From: Acidimicrobiia bacterium
GTDB lineage: Bacteria > Actinomycetota > Acidimicrobiia > Spongiisociales > UBA5794
Direction: 5' to 3'
Length of the DNA stretch: 50,662 nt
Assembly: GCA_029939995.1 (NCBI GenBank)
Contig: JAOZRW010000003.1
Coordinates: 1-50,662, forward strand
In this document: positions 39,929-48,671 of the stretch, piece by piece
Numbering within the stretch: position 1 is the stretch's first letter
How the letters are laid out: each line of letters opens with the position of its first letter
Notes under the pieces: generated by a model
Seen by the model: the letters and a program-made list of their open reading frames with translations, nothing else
Databases searched by the model: none
What the model was told of the DNA's origin: nothing
Translations under genes and position numbers: made by a program

Positions 39929-39962
39929 AGCCCTCGATCGGGCCGGCGGGAGGAGCCAGCGA

Positions 39963-40343
39963 ATGGACATCATCGGTCTCGGAGTCGATCTCGTCGAAGT
40001 CGAACGCGTACGCGGGCTCGTCACGCGATACGGCGAGACGTTCCGCGAGCGTTGCTTCACCGATCACGAATGGGCGTACGCTCAGCGGTTCCGCGACCCG
40101 TCGACCCGGCTGGCGGCGCGGTTCGCCGGCAAGGAAGCCGTGATGAAGAGCCTGGGAACCGGCTGGCGACATCTGAGGTGGAAGGACATCGAGATCACCG
40201 GAGGGGGAGCGCCGACGGTCAACCTGTCGGGACGCGCCGCCGAGCGTGCGGCGATGATCGGCGTCGATGCGGTTCTCGTCACGATCACGCACACGAGAGA
40301 TCAATCGATCGTGATGGCGATCGCGACCGGCGAAGCGAACTGA
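39963..40343 (+). CDS. acpS: Holo-[acyl-carrier-protein] synthase
   Basis: IIGLGVDLVEVERV; FAGKEAVMKSLGTGWRHLRWKDIEI. Confidence 0.93.
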   Translation: MDIIGLGVDLVEVERVRGLVTRYGETFRERCFTDHEWAYAQRFRDPSTRLAARFAGKEAVMKSLGTGWRHLRWKDIEITGGGAPTVNLSGRAAERAAMIGVDAVLVTITHTRDQSIVMAIATGEAN

Positions 40344-40412
40344 TCGATCCGCCGACTCGTCATGTGGCTTCTGGCGGCGTCGAGATGGCACCGCTCCCGT
40401 TCCTACCCGTTT

Positions 40413-40436
40413 CCCCAGCGAGGTCTCAATCCACGG
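40413..40436 (-). repeat. Short flanking repeat (reverse complement of CCGYGGATTNAGANCNCGNTGGGG)
   Basis: ccccagcgaggtctcaatccacgg; compare 40748-40771 and 40908-40932. Confidence 0.5.
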
Positions 40437-40465
40437 TATGTGCGGCGGCATGGGCCTCCTTGTCC

Positions 40466-40521
40466 TGTCCCCCCGACCGCCGGGGCGGGGGGACGCGAGG
40501 AGCTTGCGACGAGCAGGGGGG
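40466..40521 (-). repeat. Dispersed GC-rich palindromic repeat, copy B (inverted)
   Basis: tgtccccccgaccgccggggcggggggacgcgaggagcttgcgacgagcagggggg; reverse complement aligns with copies A and C. Confidence 0.65.
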
Positions 40522-40747
40522 CGCCTTCGATGCAAGGGGTCCCACAGCTGAGAGCCATTCGGGGCCTCATCGACGGGTCCGAGCTTCCAGAGCCCCCACT
40601 GCCCTGCCGGGTGTCTCCCCCGCGTCCTTCGTCGCCGGGGGAGAAGGTCAAGGAGAGCCCTTGGCAACTTCATCCGGATCGTGAACAGCCCGAAACCCGG
40701 GAATCCCAGAAACCAGCTGGGAGACTCACCAATCCACTACGCACAAA

Positions 40748-40771
40748 CCGCGGATCCAGGTGAGGCTGGGG
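40748..40771 (+). repeat. Short flanking repeat
   Basis: ccgcggatccaggtgaggctgggg. Confidence 0.45.
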
Positions 40772-40835
40772 CACGCGCCCCGTTCTGCGGGTGCGCAGGG
40801 GGTTTCCATGGGGCTCGTGTCCGGTGGGTACGCCT

Positions 40836-40897
40836 CCCCCCTGCGAATTCGCTTGGCGAATTCGCGTCCCCCCGGTCCCTTGCGGTCCGGGGGGACA
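40836..40897 (+). repeat. Dispersed GC-rich palindromic repeat, copy C
   Basis: ccccctgcgaattcgcttggcgaattcgcgtccccccggtcccttgcggtccggggggac. Confidence 0.65.
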
Positions 40898-40907
40898 GGG
40901 AAGCGAG

Positions 40908-40932
40908 CCGCGGATTCAGATCACGGTTGGGG
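40908..40932 (+). repeat. Short flanking repeat
   Basis: ccgcggattcagatcacggttgggg. Confidence 0.45.
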
Positions 40933-40949
40933 TCGACGGACCTGTCCGG

Positions 40950-41558
40950 CTACTGCTCCATCGAGGGGTTCCAGACCTCCCACACCTTGCCGACCAGGTC
41001 GGGCCCGGGCTTCAACGTGAGCTCACCCGGCTGCCAACCGGCCGGGGTGGCCCGGCTGCCGCCGGATTCCCGGACGAGCTGGAACGCCTGGATCTGGCGG
41101 ATCGTCTCACTGAGTCGCCGGCCGACCGGTGGCGTCAGCACCTCCATCCCCTGGATCACTCCGTCGGGATCGATGATGAAACGGCCGCGCAGCTCGATGC
41201 CCTGGGCTTCGTCCCAGACGCCGTACGCCCGTCCGATGTTCCCCGCCTGATCCGACGCCATCGCGAACGGGATGCCGCCGTCGACCATCTTGGTGAGCTC
41301 GTGATCGTTCCACATCTTGTGGACGAAGTGGCTATCGACGCTGACGGAGATGACCTCGACGCCGAGATCCTGAAGTTCCGAATACTTGTCGGCGACCGCC
41401 GACACTTCGGTCGCTCAGACGAAGGTGAAGTCGCCGGGGTAGAAGCAGAGCAACACCCAGCTTCCGGCGTAGTCCGACAGGCTCACGGGATTGAAGCTGC
41501 CCTTGTGATAGGCAGGTGCGGTGAAGTCGGGGGCTTTCTGCCCGACGGTTGCAGTCAC
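40950..41558 (-). CDS. AhpC-type peroxiredoxin, candidate selenoprotein (in-frame TGA at 41415-41417 = residue 48)
   Basis: GTG start with GGAGG RBS: VTATVGQKAPDFTAPAYHKGSFNPVSLSDYAGSWVLLCFYPGDFTFV-[TGA]-ATEVSAVADKYSELQDLGVEVISVSVDSHFVHKMW...; TGA sits where AhpC/Prx proteins have the peroxidatic Cys (FYPxDFTFVCPTE). Confidence 0.85.
41387..41404 (-). promoter_or_regulatory. Candidate bacterial SECIS hairpin
   Basis: mRNA UGUCGGC-GGUC-GCCGACA, 7-bp stem with GGUC loop; loop starts 18 bases after the A of UGA (bases 21-24 counting U of UGA as 1). Confidence 0.65.
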
Positions 41559-41754
41559 GTGTACCTCCAGAGGTAGTTCGTCGACGATCGCGGGGGCATG
41601 TGCATCCGACGGCGCGTCGTCGCCGACGGTGCCGGTCACCCGGCCACATCCAACGGCTTCTTCGGCCATCATCGACCCTTCGCTCGGTCCTTTCATCATA
41701 TCCGGCGAGGACCACGCCGTCCAAACCCCCCGGAATCGCATCGGAAGAGAACGC

Positions 41755-41784
41755 GAAGCGGCCGCTCCGTGGAGCGGCCGCTTC
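41755..41784. terminator. Perfect 14-bp inverted repeat upstream of the peroxiredoxin gene
   Basis: gaagcggccgctcc-gt-ggagcggccgcttc followed by ttt on the + strand. Confidence 0.55.
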
Positions 41785-42133
41785 TTTGGTCGGGCCCGTC
41801 CCGGGGAGGGGTTCACTGCAGAGTGCGGAGATAGGCGACGATGTCTGCAGATCGAGACCCGGTGCCGGTGGGAAATCACCTTGCGGTGACGTGTCCACTC
41901 CCTCCGGTTGACCGGATCGCATACGGGCCGACCGGTTCTCAAATTCAACTGGCGGATAGCCGTCGAGTCTCTCCTATCTCGGATCCCATGGCCTCAGCCG
42001 GGGACCGGACTGCTTCCGACGCCGACACTACGGGTCGCGGCGGGTCCGGCGTAGGGCCGAACGGCCCGCTTCTGACGGGGTACCGACATTTCCCCGGCGC
42101 ATCGGACCGGATGGGAGTCGTTACCCTTGCACC

Positions 42134-43255
42134 ATGCGTCCTTCCTGGATCGAGGTAGACCTCGACGCGATCGAGTCGAACGTGCGGGAGATCCGCCGCG
42201 CGATCCACCCAGCCGGCGTGTGCGCGGTCGTCAAGGCCGACGGATACGGGCACGGTGACGTCCCCGTCGCCGAAGCGGCCATCGCCGGCGGAGCGAACCT
42301 CCTCGCCGTCGCCCTCGTCTCTGAAGGCATACGGTTGCGCGAAGCCGGCATCGATGCGCCGATCCTCGTGCTCTCGGAACCCCCCATCGACGAGATCGAC
42401 GCGGTCATCGAGTGGTCGCTGACGCCGATCGTCTACCGGCGGGACTTCGTCGAAGCCGTCGCGGAGCGAGCGAACCGCTCGAACAGCGTTCCCTATCCCG
42501 TTCACCTGAAGCTCGACACCGGGATGCACCGGGTCGGCGTCGCTCCCGCCGACGCGATCGACCTCGCACGACGCATCGATGCGGACGATCGGCTCGTCCT
42601 CGAAGGCATCGCGACCCATCTCTCGGTCGCGGAAGCGGATCCCGAGTTCACCGACCGGCAGGTCGGAGCCCTGCGACGATTCCGAGAGCTCCTGGCGAGC
42701 GAGGGGATCGAGGTCGACTACGTGCATGCGGCCAACACCGCCGGCGCGTTGAACCATCCGGATGCACGGTTCGACTTCGCCAGGATCGGTCTCGGCCTGT
42801 ACGGCCTGCGCCCCGCCCCCGACACCGGGCCCGACGTCGATCTGACCGCCGCGATGCGGGTCGTCTCCAGAGTGTCGTTCGTTCAGCGTCTCCCCGCCGG
42901 GGCCCGGCCGTCCTACGGCAGGGTTCGCCCGCTCGAACGCCCATCGACCGTGGCGACCGTGCCGCTCGGATACGCCGACGGCATCCCCCGCAGGCTCTCC
43001 TCGCTCGGCGGCGAGGTCCTGATCCGCGGGAGGCGATACCCGTTCGCCGGGACCGTGACGATGGACCAGGTCGTCATCGACCTCGGTGACGATCCGGTCG
43101 ACGTCGGCGACGAGGTCGTCTTCATCGGCTCCCAGGGGGCCGAAGAGATCACCGCCACCGAATGGGCGGACCTGCTGTCCACGATCAACTACGAAGTGGT
43201 TTGCCAGTTCGGGCCGAGACTGCCGCGCCGCTACGTCCGGGGGGAGAGCGCATGA
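42134..43255 (+). CDS. alr: Alanine racemase
   Basis: VCAVVKADGYGHGDVPVA; KLDTGMHRVGV; RPSYGRVRPL; GYADGIPRRLS. Confidence 0.95.
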   Translation: MRPSWIEVDLDAIESNVREIRRAIHPAGVCAVVKADGYGHGDVPVAEAAIAGGANLLAVALVSEGIRLREAGIDAPILVLSEPPIDEIDAVIEWSLTPIVYRRDFVEAVAERANRSNSVPYPVHLKLDTGMHRVGVAPADAIDLARRIDADDRLVLEGIATHLSVAEADPEFTDRQVGALRRFRELLASEGIEVDYVHAANTAGALNHPDARFDFARIGLGLYGLRPAPDTGPDVDLTAAMRVVSRVSFVQRLPAGARPSYGRVRPLERPSTVATVPLGYADGIPRRLSSLGGEVLIRGRRYPFAGTVTMDQVVIDLGDDPVDVGDEVVFIGSQGAEEITATEWADLLSTINYEVVCQFGPRLPRRYVRGESA

Positions 43256-44148
43256 GCGTGCCGACGATCACCGCCGTTCCCGGGGTCGAAGTCGGGCATC
43301 ACACCGACACCGCAGCCGCCACCGGCGTGACCGTCATCACGTTCCCCGAGCCCAATCGCGCGGTGGTCGACGTTCGAGGAGGTGCACCCGGAACCCGTGA
43401 GACGGACGTCCTGGGGGATGCGATCAAGCCCGTCACCGTGAACGCGCTCGTGTTCGCCGGAGGATCGGCGTTCGGCCTCGCCGCCGCGAACGGCGTCGTC
43501 GAGGAGATCGAGAGCGAGGGACGGGGAGCGCCGACTCCCGCCGGACCGGTTCCGATCGTCCCGGCCGCCATCGTCTTCGACCTCATGACCGGCGACGTCC
43601 GGGGACGACCGGAGGCCGAGCACGGCGCCGCCGCCTACAAGAACCGATCCGGAGCCGCCGTTGCGATGGGACGCGTCGGCGCCGGAGCGGGAACGACCGT
43701 CGGAGCCTGGAGAGGCCCGGGAGCGATCCGGTTCGCCGGGATCGGGTCGGCCGCCGTGCGAGTCGGCGAATCGACCGTGGGCGCTCTGGTCGTCCTGAAC
43801 GCAGCCGGGGACGTCTTCTCCCTCGAGGGGGAATCCCTCACCGGTGGCGAGCCGGACTCGCTCGCACCCCCGATCGGTTCGGTGCCGGGGGACAACACGA
43901 CGCTCGTGTGCGTGGCGACCGATGCGGGAATCGAAGATCGGAACGAACTGCGGCGGATCGCGATCCGCGCGCACGACGCGATCGGTGCATGCATCCGCCC
44001 CACACACACCAGGTACGACGGCGACTCCGCTTTCGTGGTCTCGTTCGGTTCGATGGATGCGAACCTCGACGCACTGCAGCAGGCGGCCTTCGTGGTGGTC
44101 GGGCGTGCGATCGAACGCGCCGTCGCCGAAGCCGGGCGTGCGTCGTGA
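43252..44148 (+). CDS. P1 family peptidase (DmpA-like, S58)
   Basis: VPGVEVGHHTD; VNALVFAGGSAFGLAAANGVVEEIE; GAGAGTTVG; VVLNAAGDV. Confidence 0.87.
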   Translation: MSVPTITAVPGVEVGHHTDTAAATGVTVITFPEPNRAVVDVRGGAPGTRETDVLGDAIKPVTVNALVFAGGSAFGLAAANGVVEEIESEGRGAPTPAGPVPIVPAAIVFDLMTGDVRGRPEAEHGAAAYKNRSGAAVAMGRVGAGAGTTVGAWRGPGAIRFAGIGSAAVRVGESTVGALVVLNAAGDVFSLEGESLTGGEPDSLAPPIGSVPGDNTTLVCVATDAGIEDRNELRRIAIRAHDAIGACIRPTHTRYDGDSAFVVSFGSMDANLDALQQAAFVVVGRAIERAVAEAGRAS

Positions 44149-44795
44149 GCGAGACCGTCGCCGAGCAACTGGGCGCTCTCAGAGCCGCGGCGCTGGCATG
44201 CACCGCATGCCGCCTGTCCGAAGGCAGGACGCACGTCGTGTTCGGAGACGGGTCGCCGGACGCCGACGTCGTCATCGTCGGGGAAGCCCCCGGACGGCGA
44301 GAGGACGAGCAGGGAGTCCCGTTCGTCGGTCCCTCCGGGAAGCTCCTCGACCGTCTCCTGGCCGAGATCGGTCTCGAGCGGGACGACGTCTACATCGCCA
44401 ACGTCGTGAAGTGCCGGCCGCCGGGCAACCGGGATCCGCGTCCGGACGAAATCGAGGCCTGCAAGGGCTACCTCCGCGAGCAGCTGCGGCTCATCGACCC
44501 GAAGGTCGTCGTCACGCTCGGGAACTTCTCCTCCAAGCTGCTGCTCAAGACCGACACGGGGATCACACGCCTGCGCGGCACGGCCTACGAGTGGTGGGGC
44601 CGGCATCTCGTTCCGACGTTCCACCCCGCGGCGGCGCTGCGGGGCTCGGCCAGGGTTCTCGAGGACATGCGGTACGACTTCAGTCTCATCCGCGACGCCA
44701 TCGACGGTAACCTTGCATCGCAAGACGATCCCGAGCCGGAGACGACACCCGCTTCGGGCCCCGACCCCGAGCAACTCGGCCTCTTCGGCCGTTGA
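44145..44795 (+). CDS. Type 4 uracil-DNA glycosylase (Fe-S)
   Basis: ACTACRLSEGRTHVVFGDG; VIVGEAPGRREDEQGVPFVGPSGKLLD; NVVKCRPPGNRDPRPDEIEACKGYL. Confidence 0.92.
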   Translation: MSETVAEQLGALRAAALACTACRLSEGRTHVVFGDGSPDADVVIVGEAPGRREDEQGVPFVGPSGKLLDRLLAEIGLERDDVYIANVVKCRPPGNRDPRPDEIEACKGYLREQLRLIDPKVVVTLGNFSSKLLLKTDTGITRLRGTAYEWWGRHLVPTFHPAAALRGSARVLEDMRYDFSLIRDAIDGNLASQDDPEPETTPASGPDPEQLGLFGR

Positions 44796-44802
44796 GACCC
44801 GC

Positions 44803-45255
44803 ATGATCACGATACGAACCCGATCACCCGAAGAGACGCTGGCTCTCGGTCGCCGTCTCGCCACCCTGCTCTCTCCAGGCGACGTCATCCTGCTCGAAGG
44901 ACGGCTGGGAACGGGCAAGACGCTCCTGACGTCCGGCATCGCCCAGGGACTCGGAATCGACGGTCCGGTCGCGAGCCCGACGTTCGTCATCGCCCGCGTC
45001 TACCGGGACGGCTTCCTCCCGCTCGTGCACGCCGACGTATACCGCCTGAGCTCGATCCTCGAGTTCGAAGACCTCGATCTGGAAGACACCGCAGCGAGCG
45101 GCGTGCTGATCATCGAATGGGGCGAAGCCATCGAGGACGCCGTATCGGCCGACCGGCTCGTCATCGAGATCGAGATGGACACCGAAACCGATCGCACCTT
45201 CCGTTTCGTCCCGCACGGATCGTGGCGCGAGCGCTCGCTCGAGGGGCTGGCGTGA
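44803..45255 (+). CDS. tsaE: tRNA t6A ATPase subunit TsaE
   Basis: LLEGRLGTGKTLLTSGIAQGLGI; SPTFVIARVY; HADVYRL. Confidence 0.93.
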   Translation: MITIRTRSPEETLALGRRLATLLSPGDVILLEGRLGTGKTLLTSGIAQGLGIDGPVASPTFVIARVYRDGFLPLVHADVYRLSSILEFEDLDLEDTAASGVLIIEWGEAIEDAVSADRLVIEIEMDTETDRTFRFVPHGSWRERSLEGLA

Positions 45256-45956
45256 AGATCCTGGCCATCGAAACGGCGACGCCCGCATCGTCCGTAGCCC
45301 TCGGCGACGGCGGAACGCTCGCGGCGATGAGCGTCCGCGTGGATCGTCGCGGTCACGTCGGCTTCCTCGTCCCCGCGATCGAGTTCTGCTTCGAACAGAC
45401 CGGATGGGATCGCCACGACGTTGAAGCGGTCGCCGTGGACGTGGGGCCCGGCCCGTTCACGGGGATCCGGGCCGGAATCGCCACCGCCCAGGCGTTCGCC
45501 GCGGGCGTCGGTGCGCCGCTGATCCCCATCTCGTCTCTGACGGTTCAGGCGCTTCGGGCCGCCACCGGGCATCGAAGGATCTGGTCGGTCGTCGACATGC
45601 GCCGCGGACAGGTCGCCGCCGCCCCGTTCCGGCCGTTGCCGGGCGGCGTTGCCCCGGACGGTACCGCCGAGGTCGTGGGCCCGGATGAGTTCCGGGCGAT
45701 GCTGGACGCAGATCAGGCGGACACGCTCGTCGTCGGCGATTGGCAAGCGTTGCCGGAGGCGATGTGGGGAGGGCTCCATCGCGTGCGGCTCGGTCGCCCC
45801 AGGTATCCGTCGGCAGACGTCATGCTCGAGATTGCAGCCATCCGTGCCGCACACGGCGACTTCACGGCCGCCGAGGACGTCCGCCCCGACTACATGCGCG
45901 AGCCCGACGTTCAGATCAACTGGAAGACGTTCCGGTCCGAGGGGGTGTGGCCGTGA
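45252..45956 (+). CDS. tsaB: tRNA t6A protein TsaB
   Basis: ILAIETATPASSVAL; VDVGPGPFTGIRAGIATAQAFA. Confidence 0.92.
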   Translation: MKILAIETATPASSVALGDGGTLAAMSVRVDRRGHVGFLVPAIEFCFEQTGWDRHDVEAVAVDVGPGPFTGIRAGIATAQAFAAGVGAPLIPISSLTVQALRAATGHRRIWSVVDMRRGQVAAAPFRPLPGGVAPDGTAEVVGPDEFRAMLDADQADTLVVGDWQALPEAMWGGLHRVRLGRPRYPSADVMLEIAAIRAAHGDFTAAEDVRPDYMREPDVQINWKTFRSEGVWP

Positions 45957-46447
45957 ACATCCGCACCATGACCAGGAGCGATGTGCCGGCGGTCGCGACC
46001 CTCGAGCGTGAGATCTACCCGGAGCCGTGGTCGGCGCGGGTGTTCTTCGACGAACTCGGCCGGGACAACCGGGTCTACGTGGTCGGCACCGACGACGGTC
46101 GGATCCTCGGATACGGCGGCGTGATGCTGATCGAAGAGGATGCGCACGTGACGACGCTCGCCGTGATCCCCGGCGTGCGGCGCCGACGATTGGGGACCAG
46201 GATCCTGCTGACGCTCGTCGAGGAGGCCGTGGACCGGGGTGCGCGTCACCTCACGCTCGAGGTGCGCGCCACGAACACGAACGCGCAGCAACTCTACGAG
46301 CGGTTCGGGTTCGCCCCGGTCGGGAAGCGCAAGGGGTACTACGACGGCGAGGACGCGATCGTCATGTGGGCGCTCGACGTCGATGCCGACGAGTACGGAA
46401 GCCGGCTCGACGCGATCCGCGCCGGGCTCGATGGGGAAAGCCCATGA
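45953..46447 (+). CDS. rimI: Ribosomal-protein-alanine N-acetyltransferase (RimI-like GNAT)
   Basis: LEREIYPEPWS; LAVIPGVRRRRLGTRILL; EVRATNTNAQQLYERFGFAPVGKRKGYY. Confidence 0.9.
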   Translation: MNIRTMTRSDVPAVATLEREIYPEPWSARVFFDELGRDNRVYVVGTDDGRILGYGGVMLIEEDAHVTTLAVIPGVRRRRLGTRILLTLVEEAVDRGARHLTLEVRATNTNAQQLYERFGFAPVGKRKGYYDGEDAIVMWALDVDADEYGSRLDAIRAGLDGESP

Positions 46448-47457
46448 CGGATCCGCTCATCCTCGGGATCGAGACGAGCTGCGACGAGACGGGCGTAGCG
46501 GTCCTCGAAGGTCTCACCGTTCGATCGTTCGTCCTCGCGTCCCAGATCGAGGAGCATGCCCGGTTCGGTGGGGTCGTCCCCGAGGTCGCCGCGAGGGCTC
46601 ACGTCGAGGCGATCCGCCCCCTCGTCCATCAGGCGGTGACCGGTGCGGGCATCCATCCGGACCAGCTCGACGCGATCGCCGTGACCCGCGGCCCGGGGCT
46701 CATCGGTGCGCTCATGGTCGGGTACGCCTTCGGGAAGGCGCTGGCGTGGACGTTGGGGAAGCCGCTCTACGGCATCGACCACATGGAGGGGCATCTCTAC
46801 GCTCCGCGGCTCGAATACGCGGCGTACGAGCCTCCGGCGATCGTGCTTCTTGCTTCCGGAGGGCACAGCGAGATCATCCACGTTCGCGCGTGGGGCGACT
46901 ACTCCACACTGGGCACGACGATCGACGACGCCGCGGGTGAGGCGTTCGACAAGCTCGCCCGGTTCATGGGCCTCGGCTACCCGGGTGGCCCGGTGATCGA
47001 CGCCGAGGCGGAGAACGGGAACCCGGATGCGGTGAGATTCCCCAGGGCGCTGAGAGATCGGCCGTTCGACTTCTCCTTCTCCGGTCTCAAGACGTCGGTC
47101 GTCACCTACCTCGAGAAGGCCAAGCGCGAGGGGACCCTGCCCTCGAGGCCCGACGTAGCGGCTTCGATCCAGGAAGCCATCGTCGACGCGCTCGTCGAGA
47201 AGACGTTCAACGCCGTGGACGAGACGGGTGTCACGGTCGTCGGCGGTGGCGGCGGCGTGCTCGCCAACCGGAGGCTCCGGGTCCGTCTCCGGGAAGAGGC
47301 CGACCGGAGGGGCATCGACCTGTTCATCCCTTCGATCCGCATGTGCACCGACAACGGAGCCATGATCGCTGCAGTCGCGATCGACCGGATGAAGAACGGC
47401 GGGGCACCCGACGGCTGGTCGTTCGACGTGGACCCGGGAATGCGGCTGGATTCGTGA
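46444..47457 (+). CDS. tsaD: tRNA t6A synthase subunit TsaD
   Basis: ILGIETSCDETGVAVL; GPGLIGALMVG; LLASGGHSEI; DDAAGEAFDKLARFMGLGYPGG. Confidence 0.95.
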   Translation: MTDPLILGIETSCDETGVAVLEGLTVRSFVLASQIEEHARFGGVVPEVAARAHVEAIRPLVHQAVTGAGIHPDQLDAIAVTRGPGLIGALMVGYAFGKALAWTLGKPLYGIDHMEGHLYAPRLEYAAYEPPAIVLLASGGHSEIIHVRAWGDYSTLGTTIDDAAGEAFDKLARFMGLGYPGGPVIDAEAENGNPDAVRFPRALRDRPFDFSFSGLKTSVVTYLEKAKREGTLPSRPDVAASIQEAIVDALVEKTFNAVDETGVTVVGGGGGVLANRRLRVRLREEADRRGIDLFIPSIRMCTDNGAMIAAVAIDRMKNGGAPDGWSFDVDPGMRLDS

Positions 47458-48545
47458 AGCGGGGAATCCACCTCGGAACGATCGGCGGGGTCGAGATCGT
47501 CGCCGACCTGTCGGTCCTCGTCATCTCCGCGCTCCTCATGTGGGTCGTGTACGTCGACATCGGCGTCACGTATCCCGACACGGATCCCGTCGTCGGGACG
47601 ATCATCGCCGTCCTCGCCGGCGTCGCGTTCACCGCGTCGGTCTTCGCACACGAAGGAAGCCATGCTGCGATGGCGATCCATCGCGGACTGGTGGTACGCA
47701 GGATCCGTCTGCTCGGCTTCGGCGGGTACACCGAGATGGAAGGCGACGCCGGACGGCCGGCAGACGAGTTCGTGATCGCCGTGGCCGGCCCGATGGTGTC
47801 CTTCGCCCTGTCCGGCCTGCTCTGGCTTCTCTCGCTCGTGACGGTCGGTATGCCCGCCGCCCGGTCGTCGATCCAGTTCCTCGCCTTCGCGAACCTGTTC
47901 ATCGGCGCGTTCAACCTGTTGCCGGGTTTCCCGCTCGACGGCGGTCGTGCGCTTCGGGCTGCGATCTGGCGGGTCACCGGAGACAAGGTCCGGGCGACCG
48001 AAGCGGTCGTGCGGGCCGGTCGGGTCATCGGATGGGCGGTCGTCGCCGTCGGGACCTTGTACGCGTTCGCGAGCTTCCAACCGGTGACGCTGCTGCTCAT
48101 CGTCCTCGGCTGGTACCTGCTTCGCAGCGCCGAGGGGGCGGGTCGCCGCGAGCGGCTCCTCGCCCGGGTCGGCGGTCTCGTTGCCGGCGACGTGATGCGC
48201 AGGACCCCGGATCCGGTTCCCGGGGACATGCTCGTCGACCGCGTGATCGAGTTGTTCCAGATCGGCGATCGGCTCCGCTCGCTCCCCGTCGAGGTCGACG
48301 GCCGGATCCGCGGCGTCCTCGGTCAGCCGGAGATCGACAGGCTCTCACCGGTGCGGCGGGTCATGAGCCATGCCTCACAAGCGATGACGCAGATCGGGCC
48401 TGGCGACGTGATCGACGTCGACACGCCTCTCGAATCGATGATGAACCGGGCGCCGGGCAAGACCGGCCGTCTCGTCGTCGTGGAGGATGGGCGGGTGGTC
48501 GGGATGATCGAAGGCGTCGATCTGGGATCCGTCGTAGCCGACTAG
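47454..48545 (+). CDS. Site-2 protease family (M50) membrane metalloprotease with C-terminal CBS-like region
   Basis: FAHEGSHAAMAIHRG (HExxH), NLLPGFPLDGGRALRA. Confidence 0.88.
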   Translation: MKRGIHLGTIGGVEIVADLSVLVISALLMWVVYVDIGVTYPDTDPVVGTIIAVLAGVAFTASVFAHEGSHAAMAIHRGLVVRRIRLLGFGGYTEMEGDAGRPADEFVIAVAGPMVSFALSGLLWLLSLVTVGMPAARSSIQFLAFANLFIGAFNLLPGFPLDGGRALRAAIWRVTGDKVRATEAVVRAGRVIGWAVVAVGTLYAFASFQPVTLLLIVLGWYLLRSAEGAGRRERLLARVGGLVAGDVMRRTPDPVPGDMLVDRVIELFQIGDRLRSLPVEVDGRIRGVLGQPEIDRLSPVRRVMSHASQAMTQIGPGDVIDVDTPLESMMNRAPGKTGRLVVVEDGRVVGMIEGVDLGSVVAD

Positions 48546-48585
48546 AGGGAGCGCCCGGGGGAGTTCGGGCCCCTCACCGAACGGC

Positions 48586-48612
48586 TTAGCACTCGTGTGA
48601 CGAGAGTGCCAG
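48586..48612 (+). promoter_or_regulatory. CIRCE operator 1 (HrcA site)
   Basis: TTAGCACTC-N9-GAGTGCCAG versus consensus TTAGCACTC-N9-GAGTGCTAA. Confidence 0.85.
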
Positions 48613-48626
48613 AGTCGTGGTATGAT
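48598..48626 (+). promoter_or_regulatory. groESL promoter
   Basis: TGACGA-N17-TATGAT, overlapped by both CIRCE copies. Confidence 0.65.
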
Positions 48627-48652
48627 TAGCACTCGGAATCATCGACTGCTAG
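48626..48652 (+). promoter_or_regulatory. CIRCE operator 2 (HrcA site)
   Basis: TTAGCACTC-N9-GACTGCTAG. Confidence 0.85.
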
Positions 48653-48671
48653 ACCAGTAAGGAGGAGTCGG

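Noticed and set aside
40344-40945. Protein-coding genes in the acpS-peroxiredoxin gap (ORFs of 80-210 aa)
   Set aside because: ORFs overlap in several frames, are interrupted by palindromic repeats and show no recognisable motifs.
40950-41405. Short peroxiredoxin fragment as an independent gene
   Set aside because: It starts with no RBS four codons after the TGA and lacks the N-terminal thioredoxin fold; joining it to the upstream frame gives a full-length protein.
41415-41417. TGA as a simple nonsense mutation or sequencing error
   Set aside because: Not fully excluded, but the stop falls exactly on the catalytic Cys codon, both sides are intact, and a bSECIS-like hairpin follows; kept as the main alternative to test.
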